A stretch of DNA of 64,000 bases. Source: Rebecca billardiae RCC1528. Taxonomy: Eukaryota; Haptophyta. The stretch is taken from positions 1,612,001 through 1,676,000 of the forward strand of contig OZ251235.1 of NCBI GenBank assembly GCA_965240325.2. The letters run 5' to 3'. Made by a program: the position numbers and the translations under genes. The notes under the pieces were generated by a model. It did not search any database. It was not told the DNA's origin and saw nothing but the letters and a program-made list of their open reading frames with translations. Shown here in pieces: positions 39,381-50,437 of this stretch (position 1 is its first letter; each line of letters opens with the position of its first letter).

Positions 39381-41696
39381 TCACCGCCGCCTGGCGGCGT
39401 CGCGGCTCTCAGAGACGGCCTCGGACGAGCTCGGCATCGCCCCGAAGCCGAAGTGAAACGCGCCCGGCGAGAGCGGCGGCGAGTGCAGCGGCGGCACGCC
39501 GCCGGCATCGTCCCGCGGCTGCGCGCCGAGCAGCCCGTGCTCGGCCAAGAAGGGCCGCAGCGAGAGCGGCGCCCCGCCGAGCGCCGCGCCCAGCATGGCC
39601 GCCGGCTCTCGCGCGTTGCCCGGCGCGAGCACGTGCTCGCGCAGCGCGTCGCCTGCCGCGCGCGAGAGCGGGTCGTGCGCGAAGCGGTGCTCCCACAGCT
39701 GCGCCGCGAGCACCTTGCACCAGAGGTACGCGTAGTACCCCGCCGCGTAGCCCAGCACGTGCGAGAACTGCGCGTGCCAGTGCGTGCCCTCGACCCACGG
39801 CAGCGCGCGTCCGTACGTGGCCTCGTGCAGCGCGCGCATCGCCGCGGTCGAGTCCTCGAGCGGCGGGCTGGCGGAGTGGAAGAGGAGGTCCGCGCGCGCG
39901 AGCACGAGCTGCGCGCTCAGGTCGTACCCGGCGAACATCTCGCCGGACGCCTTGAGCCGCTGCAGCAGCTCGCGCGGCACCACCGCGCCCGTGCGCACGT
40001 GCGTCGCCCAGCCGCTCACGACGCGCCAGTCGAGCGCGAATCGCTCCAGCAGCAGCGCGGGGCATTCGACAAAGTCGGTCGGCCCGCGCACGCCCGAGAG
40101 GTGCTGGAACTCCGTCGCGCCGAGCAGCGCGTGCAGGGCGTGGCCCAGCTCGTGGTGCAGCGTCACGAGCTCGCCGTGCGAGAGCAGCGTGGGCGCGCCC
40201 GCCGCGGGCGCCGAGCCGAACGAGCACGCGATCGCCACAACCGGCACCGCCGGCTCGGCCACGTCCGGCTCGCGGCCGGCGCCGCCCTCGCCACACGAGA
40301 CGGTGTACGTCGCCGAGACCGGGTGCTTGGCCGGCCGCGCGAAGAGGTCGAGGTACAGGTGGCCGAGCACGCGCGCGCCGCTCGGCAGCCGCGGCGCGCC
40401 GCCGGGCGCGACGCCGTGCGCGCCCTCCGCGTCGCACAGCGCCAGCTTGAGCACGTGCGGCGCCCACAGCTGCTCGGCGCCGCGCTCCGCGTCGGTCAGC
40501 TCGTGCAGCGAGAGACCGAACAGCGAGCGCACCAGCCCGCTCAGCCCGGCGAGGACGCAGCGCAGCTCGAAGAAGTGCGAGAGGGCGGAGCCGTCGAGCT
40601 CGTACGCGCTCGCCTTGAGCTGGCCGGTGAGGAACGGCACGTCCCACGCGCGCAGCGAGGGATCGGACGGCGCGGCGCCTCCGCGCGCGCGCATCTGCGC
40701 GGCCGCGGCTTCCATCAGCGCGAGCTCCGCGCCCATCTTGGGCCGGACGTGCGCGCCGATCACGCCGAGGAACTGCTCGATCTCGGCGGTAGAGGTGGCC
40801 ATGCGCCCGTACGCGAGGGCCATGTCCGCGTGCGACGCGAAGCCCAGCGTGCGCGCCAGCTCGGCCCGCGTGCGCAGCAGCTCGGCAAGGCGCGGCACGT
40901 TGGCGGGCGCGCGCGAGTGCGCGCGCCGCCACACGCGCTCGCGCAGCGACGCGTCCGGCGCCCACTTGAGCACGGCGCTGCACACCGCCGGGTCGTCGGT
41001 GCTGACGAGGGCTTCGCGCCCACGACGCGGCAGCGCGCGCAGCACGCTGCCGGGCAGCCGGCTCACCAGCGCCACGTCGACCCAGAGCTCGCCGTCGCCG
41101 CCGCCCGGCTCGGTGGGCGGGCGCTCAGCCGAGAGCTCGGCCATGAAGTCGACCGAGAGGCCGGCGACGCGCTGCTGCAGGGCGTGGACGCGCGCCTGCG
41201 TGCCGGCGGGCAGGTGCACGCCATCCGCCTCGAACTCCGCCGCGAGCAGGTCGGCGAAGCGCCGCTGCTCCACCGAGAGCGACGGGGCGACGGTCGCCGA
41301 GTGGCGCACGCGCTGCAGCGCATCGTACAGCCGCCGGTCGGTGTTCAGCACGGCCATCGCCTGGCCGACGGCGGCGCTCGCCTCGTCGGCGGCGCGCACC
41401 CACGCGACGTCCGGGTGCACTGCCTGAACGAGCGCCGTCACGTCGAGGACCGAGCACAGCGCGCGCGAGATGTCGTCGAGCCGGTGCAGCACGCGCACGG
41501 AAGGCGGGAGCGAGGCCACCTCTGCGACGAGCGTGCTGCAGCGCGCCTGCGCGCGCGAGGCGCGGAGCAGCAGGTCGGGTGGGCGATGCAGGTCCGGGAG
41601 CCCGAACAGACCGGGTCGGCCGCGCTGCCCCCGGTCGGATGGGGCCGACGCCCCGACGAGTTGCCTCGTCGCCCTCAACACGCGGCGAGACGCCAT
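39381..41696 (-). CDS. Mitochondrial intermediate peptidase (M3A metallopeptidase)
   Basis: Intronless, 771 residues (human MIPEP 713). The catalytic zinc site is H515-E516-L-G-H519 in LHHELGHALHALLG, with E544 in PTDFVECPALLLERF as third ligand. These two blocks and the later GYYAYLWCKVLAAQLW match mitochondrial intermediate peptidases more closely than thimet oligopeptidases. The first 30 residues (MASRRVLRATRQLVGASAPS) are Arg-rich and acid-free, as in mitochondrial presequences. The enzyme removes an octapeptide from some imported precursors after the main processing peptidase has cut. The C-terminal 45 residues after the conserved end are Pro/Ser-rich and extra. Very high GC creates long empty frames on the opposite strand. 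Confidence 0.9.
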   Translation of the reverse strand: MASRRVLRATRQLVGASAPSDRGQRGRPGLFGLPDLHRPPDLLLRASRAQARCSTLVAEVASLPPSVRVLHRLDDISRALCSVLDVTALVQAVHPDVAWVRAADEASAAVGQAMAVLNTDRRLYDALQRVRHSATVAPSLSVEQRRFADLLAAEFEADGVHLPAGTQARVHALQQRVAGLSVDFMAELSAERPPTEPGGGDGELWVDVALVSRLPGSVLRALPRRGREALVSTDDPAVCSAVLKWAPDASLRERVWRRAHSRAPANVPRLAELLRTRAELARTLGFASHADMALAYGRMATSTAEIEQFLGVIGAHVRPKMGAELALMEAAAAQMRARGGAAPSDPSLRAWDVPFLTGQLKASAYELDGSALSHFFELRCVLAGLSGLVRSLFGLSLHELTDAERGAEQLWAPHVLKLALCDAEGAHGVAPGGAPRLPSGARVLGHLYLDLFARPAKHPVSATYTVSCGEGGAGREPDVAEPAVPVVAIACSFGSAPAAGAPTLLSHGELVTLHHELGHALHALLGATEFQHLSGVRGPTDFVECPALLLERFALDWRVVSGWATHVRTGAVVPRELLQRLKASGEMFAGYDLSAQLVLARADLLFHSASPPLEDSTAAMRALHEATYGRALPWVEGTHWHAQFSHVLGYAAGYYAYLWCKVLAAQLWEHRFAHDPLSRAAGDALREHVLAPGNAREPAAMLGAALGGAPLSLRPFLAEHGLLGAQPRDDAGGVPPLHSPPLSPGAFHFGFGAMPSSSEAVSESRDAARRR

Positions 41697-42325
41697 TGCG
41701 CTCGAGGCGAGCTCGGGGAGAAATGAGAATTCCGCAGCAAATCGATCGGATCGGCCTGTGGATTTTCCTTTTGGGGAGCCGATTTATTGATCAATTGATG
41801 GCAACCCGCCCCCGGTAGCATCGACGACACCAATTATAAGTGGTCTCGAAAGGCATATGATAATCGGCCAGCGTCGACAATGGTCATTTTGAAGCATTTC
41901 ATATTCATCACAAGGCCTTTTGAAGGAGTCGATATTCATCACGGGGCTGACCGCTCGCTGCACGAGCGGTAATCTCGAACACCCGTGGCGTTGGTGGTGT
42001 GATCGACGATGGACGTTCGAGAAGGGTTCGAGCGAGGTGTCGATCGTGGACCCTCCGTGGACCGATGGTGGGTAATTACCAATTAGCGTGACAGAGCATC
42101 AGTCAGTACTCACTTTGACCATCGCATTGACGAGCTGAGTAGCTGACCGCTCCGAATTGACGATATATGATTCGTCGGCGAGGATCCACCCCACCGCCTT
42201 TTGATGATCATCGAGCAGTAGCGCTCTCAACGGCGCATCTTGGGAGTCTGGACCCCTTTCGGGTTGGGGAGGAGGCTGGGGGGAGTTGACCTTGCCAGTG
42301 ACGTGCAGCTGCAACCGCCGCTGCC
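41697..42325. other. Intergenic between divergent peptidase and ELM2-like genes
   Basis: About 630 bp, lower in GC than its neighbours, presumably holding both promoters. No repeat or ORF stands out. Confidence 0.4.
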
Positions 42326-44200
42326 ATGAGCCACTCCGCCGCCGCGGAGCCGGCGACGGCGTGGGCGCCGATGGACGAAAGGACGGGCGAACGACGCCCA
42401 CAGCTACTGATTTCCACGATCGAGGAGCACACGAATCGCTCGTGCCTCTCGTCTCCGTTGCGAGCGCCGAGCGACGTGCTCCCTCCGCCGGTCTCCCTCC
42501 CCGAGCGGCTAGAGGATGACCTCGAGCTCTCGCCTGAGGCGTCGCCGACGCGGCTCGTCACCGCCGATGGCGATCGCATACCGATGCCGTACGCTGCCCC
42601 GCGCTCGCACGAGAACGCCTCCAGCCCAGCAGTACACACGGCGCTGCGCGACGTGGCACCTGACGCCGTGCCCGTGCCAGCCCCTGCGCCCGCTGCGGAT
42701 CATTCGGCGCGCAAGTGCGCCATTCTCGCACACCAGGACTTGGGCACGGACGCGTTCTGGACGGGATACTCGGCTTGGGGCGCCGAACACGCGGCCGGTG
42801 GGAATGCTGCCGGCGTGGTGCCGAGCTTCCAACCCACCACCGAGGCACTAGCAGCAGCCCCTGCAGCTGAGGCTTGTGCACAAGCGCCGCTGGCTGCCGG
42901 CTGCCCGGCCTCCCTCCCTCACGGGCCGCCGCGCGCGCCGAGCGCTCGCGTGCGCCACGCGCGTGAGGACACGCGCGAGTCACAGGGGGCACGCGTCGAG
43001 AGCGTGGCCCAGCCCCCGTCGCCGAAGAAGAGGCGTGTCTCGGCGGCTGCCTACTATGCGCCGGCGCCGCGCATCGGCAGGCGGTTCCAGGCGATCGTGC
43101 CGCCCTTCCAGGCCGATGCGCCGGCGTCGACGGAGGAGCCCTGGGTGGAAAGAGAAGAGGGCACGGAGTTTGACGAGGACGAGCGCGTGGGCACGCTCCT
43201 GTACTCGCCTGAGGAGGGCGCGTGCGTCAAGCCAGATGCACTGCGCATGCACCTGGCGGGCCGAGCTGTGCCACTGGGTGCAGAGGCAGCGGTGGCGTTC
43301 GCCACGGCGCTCGCTGCGGGCGCGGCGCGGTGCGAGGAGGAGGAGGAGGACATCGACCTGTGCCTGGTGACTTCAGAAGTGCGCGCGAGATTCGGCGTGG
43401 CCGTGCAGCCCGCTGTGATCATGCAGCACTACTACTCTGAGTTCTGGAGACAAGCGCTGGACTCGCGTGCGACGTGCGAGGTGCTGGCTGCGCGAGGCCA
43501 CTCGGGCGACGTGCGCGTGGCGTACAGGCTGCCCGCGCCCGGCGACCTGGCACAGCGACGGCGCGCACTGCGCGCGTGGGACCCGTGCGCCGACGAGCCT
43601 GGCGCCGACGAGCCTGGCGACAAGAGCGGCTGGAATGGGCGCGCTCCTGGCGCTGTGTGCGAGCCGGCAGAGTCCGCTTGGGCGCTCGTCCTGCTCGCGG
43701 ACAGCGCACACTGTCCTGCTGCCATGCTGCACCAGCCCTTGCCGGCGCCAAGCCCGGACAGCGCGCGTTCAGCGATCGCAACGGTGAACGTGTCGCGACT
43801 GGCACCGCCCACCGGCGTGAGTGCGTGCACGTACACCGTGCACGTGTACAGGGATGGCAGGAGCGTTGCTCGCGCGGCGCAGGGCGTGACTGTGCATCGT
43901 CCAGCCGACGATGCGCCGGTGGCCATGCCAGCCGGCACGTCTGCGGACGCGCGCGGCATCTGGCCGCAGCAGCAGCTTTGCCGCACGCCCGCGCCGGCAT
44001 TCGATTCGCTCTTTCGCGCGGCGCTGACGGCCAATGCCCGCCGCTCTGAGCTGGGCCTGGCCCTGCAGCCTGGCGAGAGGAGCGAGCAGACAAAGGCGTT
44101 GCCCAAGGCCGTCAAGCTCGTGGTGCCTGCGCCCGTACGCATTCGCGTCGCACGATTGCACAGCAGCACGAGGCCTGTGCGCCCTAGCGCCGTGCGCTGA
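42326..44200 (+). CDS. Unknown nuclear-type protein with possible ELM2/SANT-like region
   Basis: Intronless, 624 residues from the ATG at 42326. The N-terminal half is Ala/Pro-rich and acidic with a basic PSPKKRRVS that resembles a nuclear localisation signal (about residue 230). IGRRFQAIVPPFQA (about 250-263) resembles the opening of ELM2 domains (VGxxYQAxIP), followed by LLYSPEEG and, about 65 residues on, VRARFGVAVQPAVIMQHYY then SEFWR, which has the spacing of the end of a SANT helix. In MTA/MIER/RERE proteins ELM2-SANT recruits histone deacetylases. The match is weak and inferred. The C-terminal third (TYTVHVYRDGRSVARA onward) is unassigned. Confidence 0.45.
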   Translation: MSHSAAAEPATAWAPMDERTGERRPQLLISTIEEHTNRSCLSSPLRAPSDVLPPPVSLPERLEDDLELSPEASPTRLVTADGDRIPMPYAAPRSHENASSPAVHTALRDVAPDAVPVPAPAPAADHSARKCAILAHQDLGTDAFWTGYSAWGAEHAAGGNAAGVVPSFQPTTEALAAAPAAEACAQAPLAAGCPASLPHGPPRAPSARVRHAREDTRESQGARVESVAQPPSPKKRRVSAAAYYAPAPRIGRRFQAIVPPFQADAPASTEEPWVEREEGTEFDEDERVGTLLYSPEEGACVKPDALRMHLAGRAVPLGAEAAVAFATALAAGAARCEEEEEDIDLCLVTSEVRARFGVAVQPAVIMQHYYSEFWRQALDSRATCEVLAARGHSGDVRVAYRLPAPGDLAQRRRALRAWDPCADEPGADEPGDKSGWNGRAPGAVCEPAESAWALVLLADSAHCPAAMLHQPLPAPSPDSARSAIATVNVSRLAPPTGVSACTYTVHVYRDGRSVARAAQGVTVHRPADDAPVAMPAGTSADARGIWPQQQLCRTPAPAFDSLFRAALTANARRSELGLALQPGERSEQTKALPKAVKLVVPAPVRIRVARLHSSTRPVRPSAVR

Positions 44201-47200
44201 GTGGCTAGCCCTGAGAGTGGCTAGCCCCTCAGGCAGGCTTGCTGTGCTGGCCTGTGCCCTGCAGACGAGCAGCCCAGGAGTCGTCGTCAAGCACAGTTCT
44301 GGGGCGTTCTGTCACCATCGAGTTGATTCAGATGGAGCATGCAGCATCGAGACGGCGAGTTCAGAGTTCCAGAGACGGTTCCAGATGGTGGCGGCGACGA
44401 CCCATACTCATAGGCGACGACCAATCACTCCAACACAAGAACTTGGCCTCAAAATATCGTCTGTGCGACCGACTACGGTAGTGTGCCCCTGCAGTGAGGC
44501 CGCGCCGAGACCGCCAGGCCGCGCCGCAGGTTACTCAGTTGAGGGCCCAGCAGTTTCAGAGTTCAGTGAGTTGGCACCGTTCTGAACTACAGTCAGTACT
44601 AAGCTACTGACTGCGGCTGACGAGTAAGTAAGTGTCACTGTCAGTCACGGTGGCGGCCACGCCGGCCACCGGCTCTAGCGCAGCCAAGGCTTCGGGGGCG
44701 CCTTGAACCGTCTGTCGTCTAACGAGTACTGGGCGGCCCTCGAGGGCGTCGGCGTCATAACCAGAGTGGACCCGGCCGCAGTCGGTCGCCTGACGGACTA
44801 GTCACCGCTGCGTTTTTCCACGGGCCGGTCCGCCAGACCGCGAAACAATTCACGCATTTTCAGAGCGAGTCGCGGCTCCGCCTTCCCATTGGTCGGTTGG
44901 GGGGGGATCGAAAAATGAGCGGTCGCCAAAGTGAGACATATTATCTCAATACCATCAGGCGAAAGACTGGAATCAGGAAGAAAACGAGCCAATGGTCGTC
45001 CCGGAAGGCATGATGGCTTGGCCGCAATCTCCTTAGCATCTCAGCAATCTTCGCTCCTTTTTTGTGTCCTTCTCCACCCTCCACGAGGCCTGGACGAGAT
45101 CGCTTGCGAGCGGAAGGGCTTCGGGTCGAGACTCGAGTAGAGCGCGTCAAAGCGAGGGAGCCGCTGGCTCGCTGGCTCCGTGAGGTTCAAGGCAGCTAGC
45201 CGCCGACGCTGATGGCGAAGACGGCGGCTGGCCAAGGGCCGTAAGGGCACCCAACTCCCAGTGCGGCCAGCTCGGAGGTTGAGGTGCCTCTGTCTGTCTC
45301 GTGGCCTCGCGACTCGCGTCCGGCCGGCGTGCTTCAAACGCTGCGCGAGGGCGCGACGTCGAGCGCTCTGCCTGGATGACTGGCGGCGATGCCGAACCCG
45401 GACGGCTCGCCGCTGAGCGGCGCGGGTCAAGGCTCTCCTGACACGCGCGTGAGTCCGCCAGGCTCGCCTCTTTCGCCTCTCGGCCCGTGCAATCGGCAGT
45501 TGCCAACGCGGCGCGCGAGCTCACTCGTGCCGTGCGCGCCAGCAGCAAACGGAGCGCTCGGGCTGCTTGCACCGGGCACGCAGGGGCAAGCGTGGGCGCC
45601 CGCCCGCACTTTGGCTTGTAGGCCCCTACGGGCAGCCTCCATGTCCGCCTGACTCACTTCCGTTCCCGGCGGTCGGCTGCTCGACTCGTCGCGCGTCCGG
45701 TGGCCTCAGCCGAGCTGCGCTCGGCTCGCCCCCACCTCCGCCTCCACCTCCGCCTCGCCATCAGCACTGTCCGCCTCGCCCGCCGCGCGCCGCCCGCCGC
45801 GCGCCGCCCGCCGCGGCGCCCCGTCATGCCCGCACCCTCGCCTCCCGCGTCTTCGGCGACGGGCCACTCACCGCGGGCACTCACGGCGGCGAGCACAACA
45901 GAGGCGCCCCAACCTCCGCACTGGGAGTTGGGTGCCCTTACGGCCCTTGGGCTGGCGATGGTCGCAACTCAAGTGGGATTGGGGATTGGAAGATGGGCTG
46001 AAAGACCAGGCATCGTATTCAACTCCAGCCGACCAACACTGCAGCTCTGTGATGCGGGCCCGGCCACTGGTCTGTACACGGCAGGCCCCGGGCTTGCGTC
46101 GCGCCGCAGGTTGGGGTCGCCGGCCTTCCTATAGGCGCTCACCACGGCTCTTGCGACGGTGACGGTGACATGGATGAAGACGATGGCGACGCCTTTCACG
46201 ACGCTGCCTCTGCGTGGCCAGACTCGCTGCGCAGTCGATCGGCCGGATGCACATCAAAAGGGTGGTGGCGGGCCGGTCCGCGGCGGGCAAGCTCATCATG
46301 TCGTTAGGGCCTGGCGTCCGCGGCATGTGCCGTTTTCACCTCCCGCAGGTCGCATTTGAGCTGATGGAGTTATGCGGCGACGTCCTCAAGACCGGGCCAG
46401 AGGATCACAGCGTGGAGTGCAACGCTTGTTCTGCCGGGCGGTGAGCCGCGCGTGTTGATTCGCCGCGAATGATCGCTCGGCGACGACGACTACCGGTCGT
46501 CGACTATACGGGATTAACGGCCGCGTACGTACTGCTATAATAACGGCGGTATAACTATCGGACCGTGTAGTAGTACCGGCGGGCCGTGGCGCGCCGCCGA
46601 GTCGTGCCGATTCCAGGACGTTATTCCGCCTATTCGTTCCGACGACTCATCCGACGTCGGGCCCGCGCGCGCATGTTAGCCCGTTATTATTACTCGTCGT
46701 TGTTCACCTACTTCCTGAATTCCTCATCCCGATCCGAGTCCGACTCAGAAGTCAGTGTCAGATCCGGGCGCTGCGCCATCAGTGCGGGCGGCGTCACCAC
46801 TTCTGTCGCCGCCGGCGGAACGTCTCCGCCGCCGGTCGGACCGGCGCTAGAAGTCGTAGCAGATGAATTACTGGCGCTATTATTGCTAGATCCGAGTATC
46901 CGTGACCGTCAGACGGTGATGCGGCACCGTGTCCCGTGATGCGGGACATGAGTCTGGTCCGGCGGCGGCACTCGCCAATCGCGATAGTTCGACACGCGGT
47001 GACTGCATGCTCTGATGATGATCGTCATCTGTATATTGAGTGACTGGCGGGCAGCAGAGTGACGACGACGCCCACCGCGCTGTCGTCCGTCTAGTGCCAA
47101 GCTCCCAAGAGTCATCGTCGCGGGCCTTTGACGCGGGGCGCCGTGCGCACCGGCGCTGCAATAACTCGCCAACTCGGCATCGTCACGAGTCTGCACGGGC

Positions 47201-47553
47201 CTCGGCCGATTTGGTGAACCCAGCGGCGTGCACTGCCGCGAGCGTGCTGCCCGGGCTGACCTTGGATTCGATGCCAGAGTGATAAGACATGACAATTCCA
47301 TAGTCTGTGCTTGCCCTCCCCACTACCCGCGTACGCCGCGAGTGCCTCCGTACGAGTTCATGGCCGCGTAGAACGGCGCACCGTGCGGCGGGCGACGAGG
47401 CCGCACTCGTGAGCTGCATGCTGCATCCAGGCAACGCCTTGGACGCGTACCTGTGCTTCCTGAGAAGGCGGGCCTCACGCCTGGCTGCGCTGGTGTCGGT
47501 GGACGCCCTGAGCTTCACCGCAGCCAGCCCACCCTGGGCGTCGACAACCTTGT
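44201..47553. other. Gene-poor stretch with degraded coding-like pieces
   Basis: Coding-like fragments at 46214-46444 (plus; MHIKRVVAGRSAAGKLIMSL, ending in a Cys pair) and about 47183-47550 (minus) lack clear starts and recognised domains. 44800-45150 and 46450-47050 look non-coding. Confidence 0.35.
45232..45950. repeat. Inverted repeat with 50-60 bp arms
   Basis: Arms 45232-45293 and 45898-45950 are reverse complements over CCAAGGGCCGTAAGGGCACC and the following CAACTCCCAGTGCGG, except that the left arm has a 9 bp insertion. They enclose about 600 bp of GC-rich sequence rich in CGCCGCC tracts. Confidence 0.8.
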
Positions 47554-48003
47554 TTACAAACCGTGCCGTGCAGGAGCCCGCTCCCACAAGCTGCTCTCAC
47601 AGTGAGCCGCAGCTGGGACATCCATCTGTTCGGCCTCCTCGCTGGGGAGCGTCAGGTCGAGCGCCGGAACTTCCGACTTGCGCGAGCCCAGCAGCCGGCC
47701 GAGCGGCGCCCAGCCGCGCGCGCTCTCCCCCTCCGCGCGGCGCAGCGTGAATGAAGGCGGGCGCGCACGACGTTGATTGAGAAAGAGCTCCTCCTCCTGC
47801 ACGCGCAGGCTCCACAGCACAAGCGCGCCCGATGCGAAGAGGAAAGCATCGAAGGGTGCGGGCAGCGCGTCAGCTCGTCGCGCTCCCACTGAGAGCGCGA
47901 CGTGGGCAACGTGAACGTCACGTGCCGACGGGCGTCGGTCAGACGACGTGGACGGGAGGCGAGCAGCGCGGCGGAGGAGACGTGGGTGCCAGTGAGCGTG
48001 CAC
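47554..48003 (-). pseudogene. Possible RMD1/DUF155-like fragment
   Basis: A minus-strand frame contains FDAFLFASGALVLWSL followed by RVQEEELFL. This matches the FxFxxGxxVxW opening strand of the RMD1/RMND1 (DUF155) family of mitochondrial proteins. The residues after it (QRRARPPSFTLRRAEGE onward) are not a clear match, and no start or complete gene can be assembled. It may be one exon of a spliced gene or a relic. Confidence 0.3.
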
Positions 48004-49610
48004 GGCGCGGACGGCTCCCCGCCGCAGGGCGGCGTCGTGTGCTCGCCCGCCGGCCGCCTGCTCCAGGATCCTCAGAATCCTCAGAAGTCCGCCTCGCCGG
48101 GCCGCGTTGAGAGCCCCAACTGAAAACTCCCAAGGGGGGCTTCCAGGTCTTGCATCTGAAGACCACGATCTCCGTCCGATCTTCGTTTAGTCTATTGGTG
48201 CGACGAAGCAGGAATATGATTTTCTTTTGTCCTCCGCGTGTCGATCTCGCCGGCTCGCAAGCCAAGCCTTTCAGAAACGCGGCGTGCGGCAGCCCCGCAG
48301 CCCGGATCGCGTCCGGGCGTCGGCTCCGGGAGGGCCGGATGAGGCTCGGCTGTCGGCAAGCGGGGAAGGTGTCCTAAGACCGAAGCGACGGGATCGAAGA
48401 ACACACCTGTCGGGCGCGATTCCGCACTGCACATTGACTTGATAGTGATCGTCAACTAGCTATCCGACACTGAGATGAAGAGTCGCTGGCCCCAGCGCTC
48501 GCGGGCGCGGCGTCAGTTCTAGAGTTCTGCGCGCACAGCTCGTATTAGTCGTAAGTTGAAATAAGTCCGAACCGAAAGTCGTAATAATAATATGACCGCG
48601 TTCATCCGCGGTCCTTTTCTGCATAGAACTCAACGCAGTTGGGGGCCCGCGGTGGCCGTGCAATCGCGGCTCTCCGCCGTAGTGGCAGTTCGCCATCAGT
48701 TGAAGTCGGTTCTGAGATGATGACTGAAGCTATATTAGTCCGACCGTCGCCCTGCCTGCGCGACCGGCGAGACTCATTCACACTTCACACAATCACAGCA
48801 GCGGACCTGAGACCGCACCCGGCACCGGTCGTCAAATCGGACGTCCGTCTGAAAACTAGCTGCCAAATGTCCAACTGGCTGATCAGCTCGTCGGATCCGA
48901 CCCGTCCGCGATCGTGCCATCGGCATCGGAATTACTACTACTGTCTGTAGTAGCTGCCAAACTGTGGCAACTCTGGCTGATCAGCTCGGATCCGACCCGT
49001 CCGCGATCGTGCCGAGTGAGTCGTGCCGCGGAGCTCGGAGTACTGAAGGAGTCGGGTGTGACAGCAGGGTGCTTTAGCGCTGCGGCCCGTGCCAGCCAAC
49101 GACCAGACGTACTCTGGCCACTTGACCCGTTGCACGCGGTGAGTGACCGTACGCCCTGCCTACCGCGCGCGCGCCGCGCGACTCGGGGTGATGGAGAGCG
49201 GATGGCGACAGCAGCAGCAGTCCTCATGAAGACGATGAAACTGGCGGCACGGGTGCACGAGGTGGCAGGCGAAAGCGCGCCGACGAGACCGCATTCGACA
49301 CACCTGAGCCGCACGCGCGTGCCGTCGCCGAGTCGCCGAGCCGCGGCGAGCGCTGCAAACGCGCAACTACCGCGCGCGCCACGACGGCGCGGCACTAGCT
49401 GATGCAGGACGTACTGCCGGCACTGCTTCTGCGATCATGCGCCACGGTCGCAGCTGACTGCGTGAGCAGCAAGCGGGAGGCGGGTCCGGAGGCACGTGCA
49501 GGCGCCGTCCCGCATCCGGCCATCGTGCCGGGCCCGGGGCACGTCGGCCTCCGACGATCCGGATGTGGCCCAGTCCGGACGTCACGCGATCCGGGACGAC
49601 GAATACGATT
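48004..49610. other. Gene-poor stretch with short repeats
   Basis: Includes a repeat arm at 48591-48654 and a direct repeat of CTGATCAGCTCGTCGGATCC-type sequence, copies near 48880-48920 and 48978-49012. No recognisable protein. Confidence 0.4.
48591..48654. repeat. Dispersed repeat R, copy 1
   Basis: About 64 bp containing ATGACCGCGTT, CCGCGGTCCTTTT and GGGGGCCCGCGGTGG. Related copies lie at 51505-51561 (inverted) and 57623-57682. Confidence 0.8.
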
Positions 49611-50152
49611 CGCTCGTAACAAACCGTTACGCTAAAGTCACGTCCAGCTGACGTCCAGATCGCACTTTACTTAGGGAATATCGTGGACGCGGTGTTTTTC
49701 GGCCTAATAGACCTCTCTATGCGATCTCAAAAACTCGAAACTCGGTCTCCGCCAGCCCTAAAAATCGCCCCCCCGTCCCTTTTTTCTTGATCAAAGATCT
49801 TTTTGAAACGTGGTTCGGGCCCGCTGGTGCGGGCTCCACGCTGCGCGCTCCGCCCTGCACCGCGGGCCATAGCGGGCCATAATAGATATTATGGCCCGCG
49901 GTGCAGGGCGGAGCGCGCAGCGTGGAGCCCGCACCAGCGGGCCCGAACCACGTTTCAAAAAGATCTTTGATCAAGAAAAAAGGGACGGGGGGCGTTTTTT
50001 AGGGCTGGCGGAGACCGAGTTTCGAGTTTTTGAGATCGCATAGAGAGGTCTATTAGGCCGAAAAAAACCGCGCCCAGCTGATTCCCTTAAGTAAAGTGCG
50101 CGATCTGGACGTCAGCTGGACGTGACATTAGTGTAACGGTTCGTTACGAGCG
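49611..50152. mobile_element. 542 bp near-perfect palindromic element
   Basis: Two arms of about 265 bp are almost exact reverse complements, starting CGCTCGTAACAAACCGTTAC and meeting at AATAGATATT. The tips are themselves dyad (GTAACGAACCGTTAC). Inner parts include TTTTTTCTTGATCAAAGATC and the GGCCCGCGGTGCAGGGCGGA stretch. The arms carry few differences, so the element is young or kept identical by gene conversion. No ORF. A one-arm copy is at 58980-59236. It is best described as a large fold-back MITE of unknown superfamily. Confidence 0.9.
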
Positions 50153-50210
50153 CGAGTGTAAGTATGAGATTGCCGCCAACCGCCAACCGATAAAAACGGC
50201 AAGGCAAGGG

Positions 50211-50350
50211 ATCGGGAAACTTGATCACCTCCAACTGTGAATAGTAAAATGCTCTCCCCGAGCGCGCCTGTCGCCTCGATCGGGAAACTTGATCACCTCC
50301 AACTGTGAATAGCGGTAAAATGCTCTCCCCGAGCGCGCCTGTCGCCTCGC
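50211..50350. repeat. Tandem duplication of about 70 bp
   Basis: Copies 50211-50278 and 50279-50350 share ATCGGGAAACTTGATCACCT and AATGCTCTCCCCGAGCGCGC. The second has an extra CGG. Confidence 0.95.
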
Positions 50351-50437
50351 AGGCCGCGCGTCTCGCCCTCTCGCTCGCTCTCCCCGAGGCTGAGCTCGCG
50401 GCCCGCCTGTCACCTCGCAGGCGCGCGCCACGGACAC

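Noticed and set aside
39453-41726. Plus-strand open frames of over 500-750 codons opposite the peptidase
   Set aside because: They mirror the very GC-rich M3 peptidase gene, have no domains and are dominated by Arg/Ala/Glu/Val.
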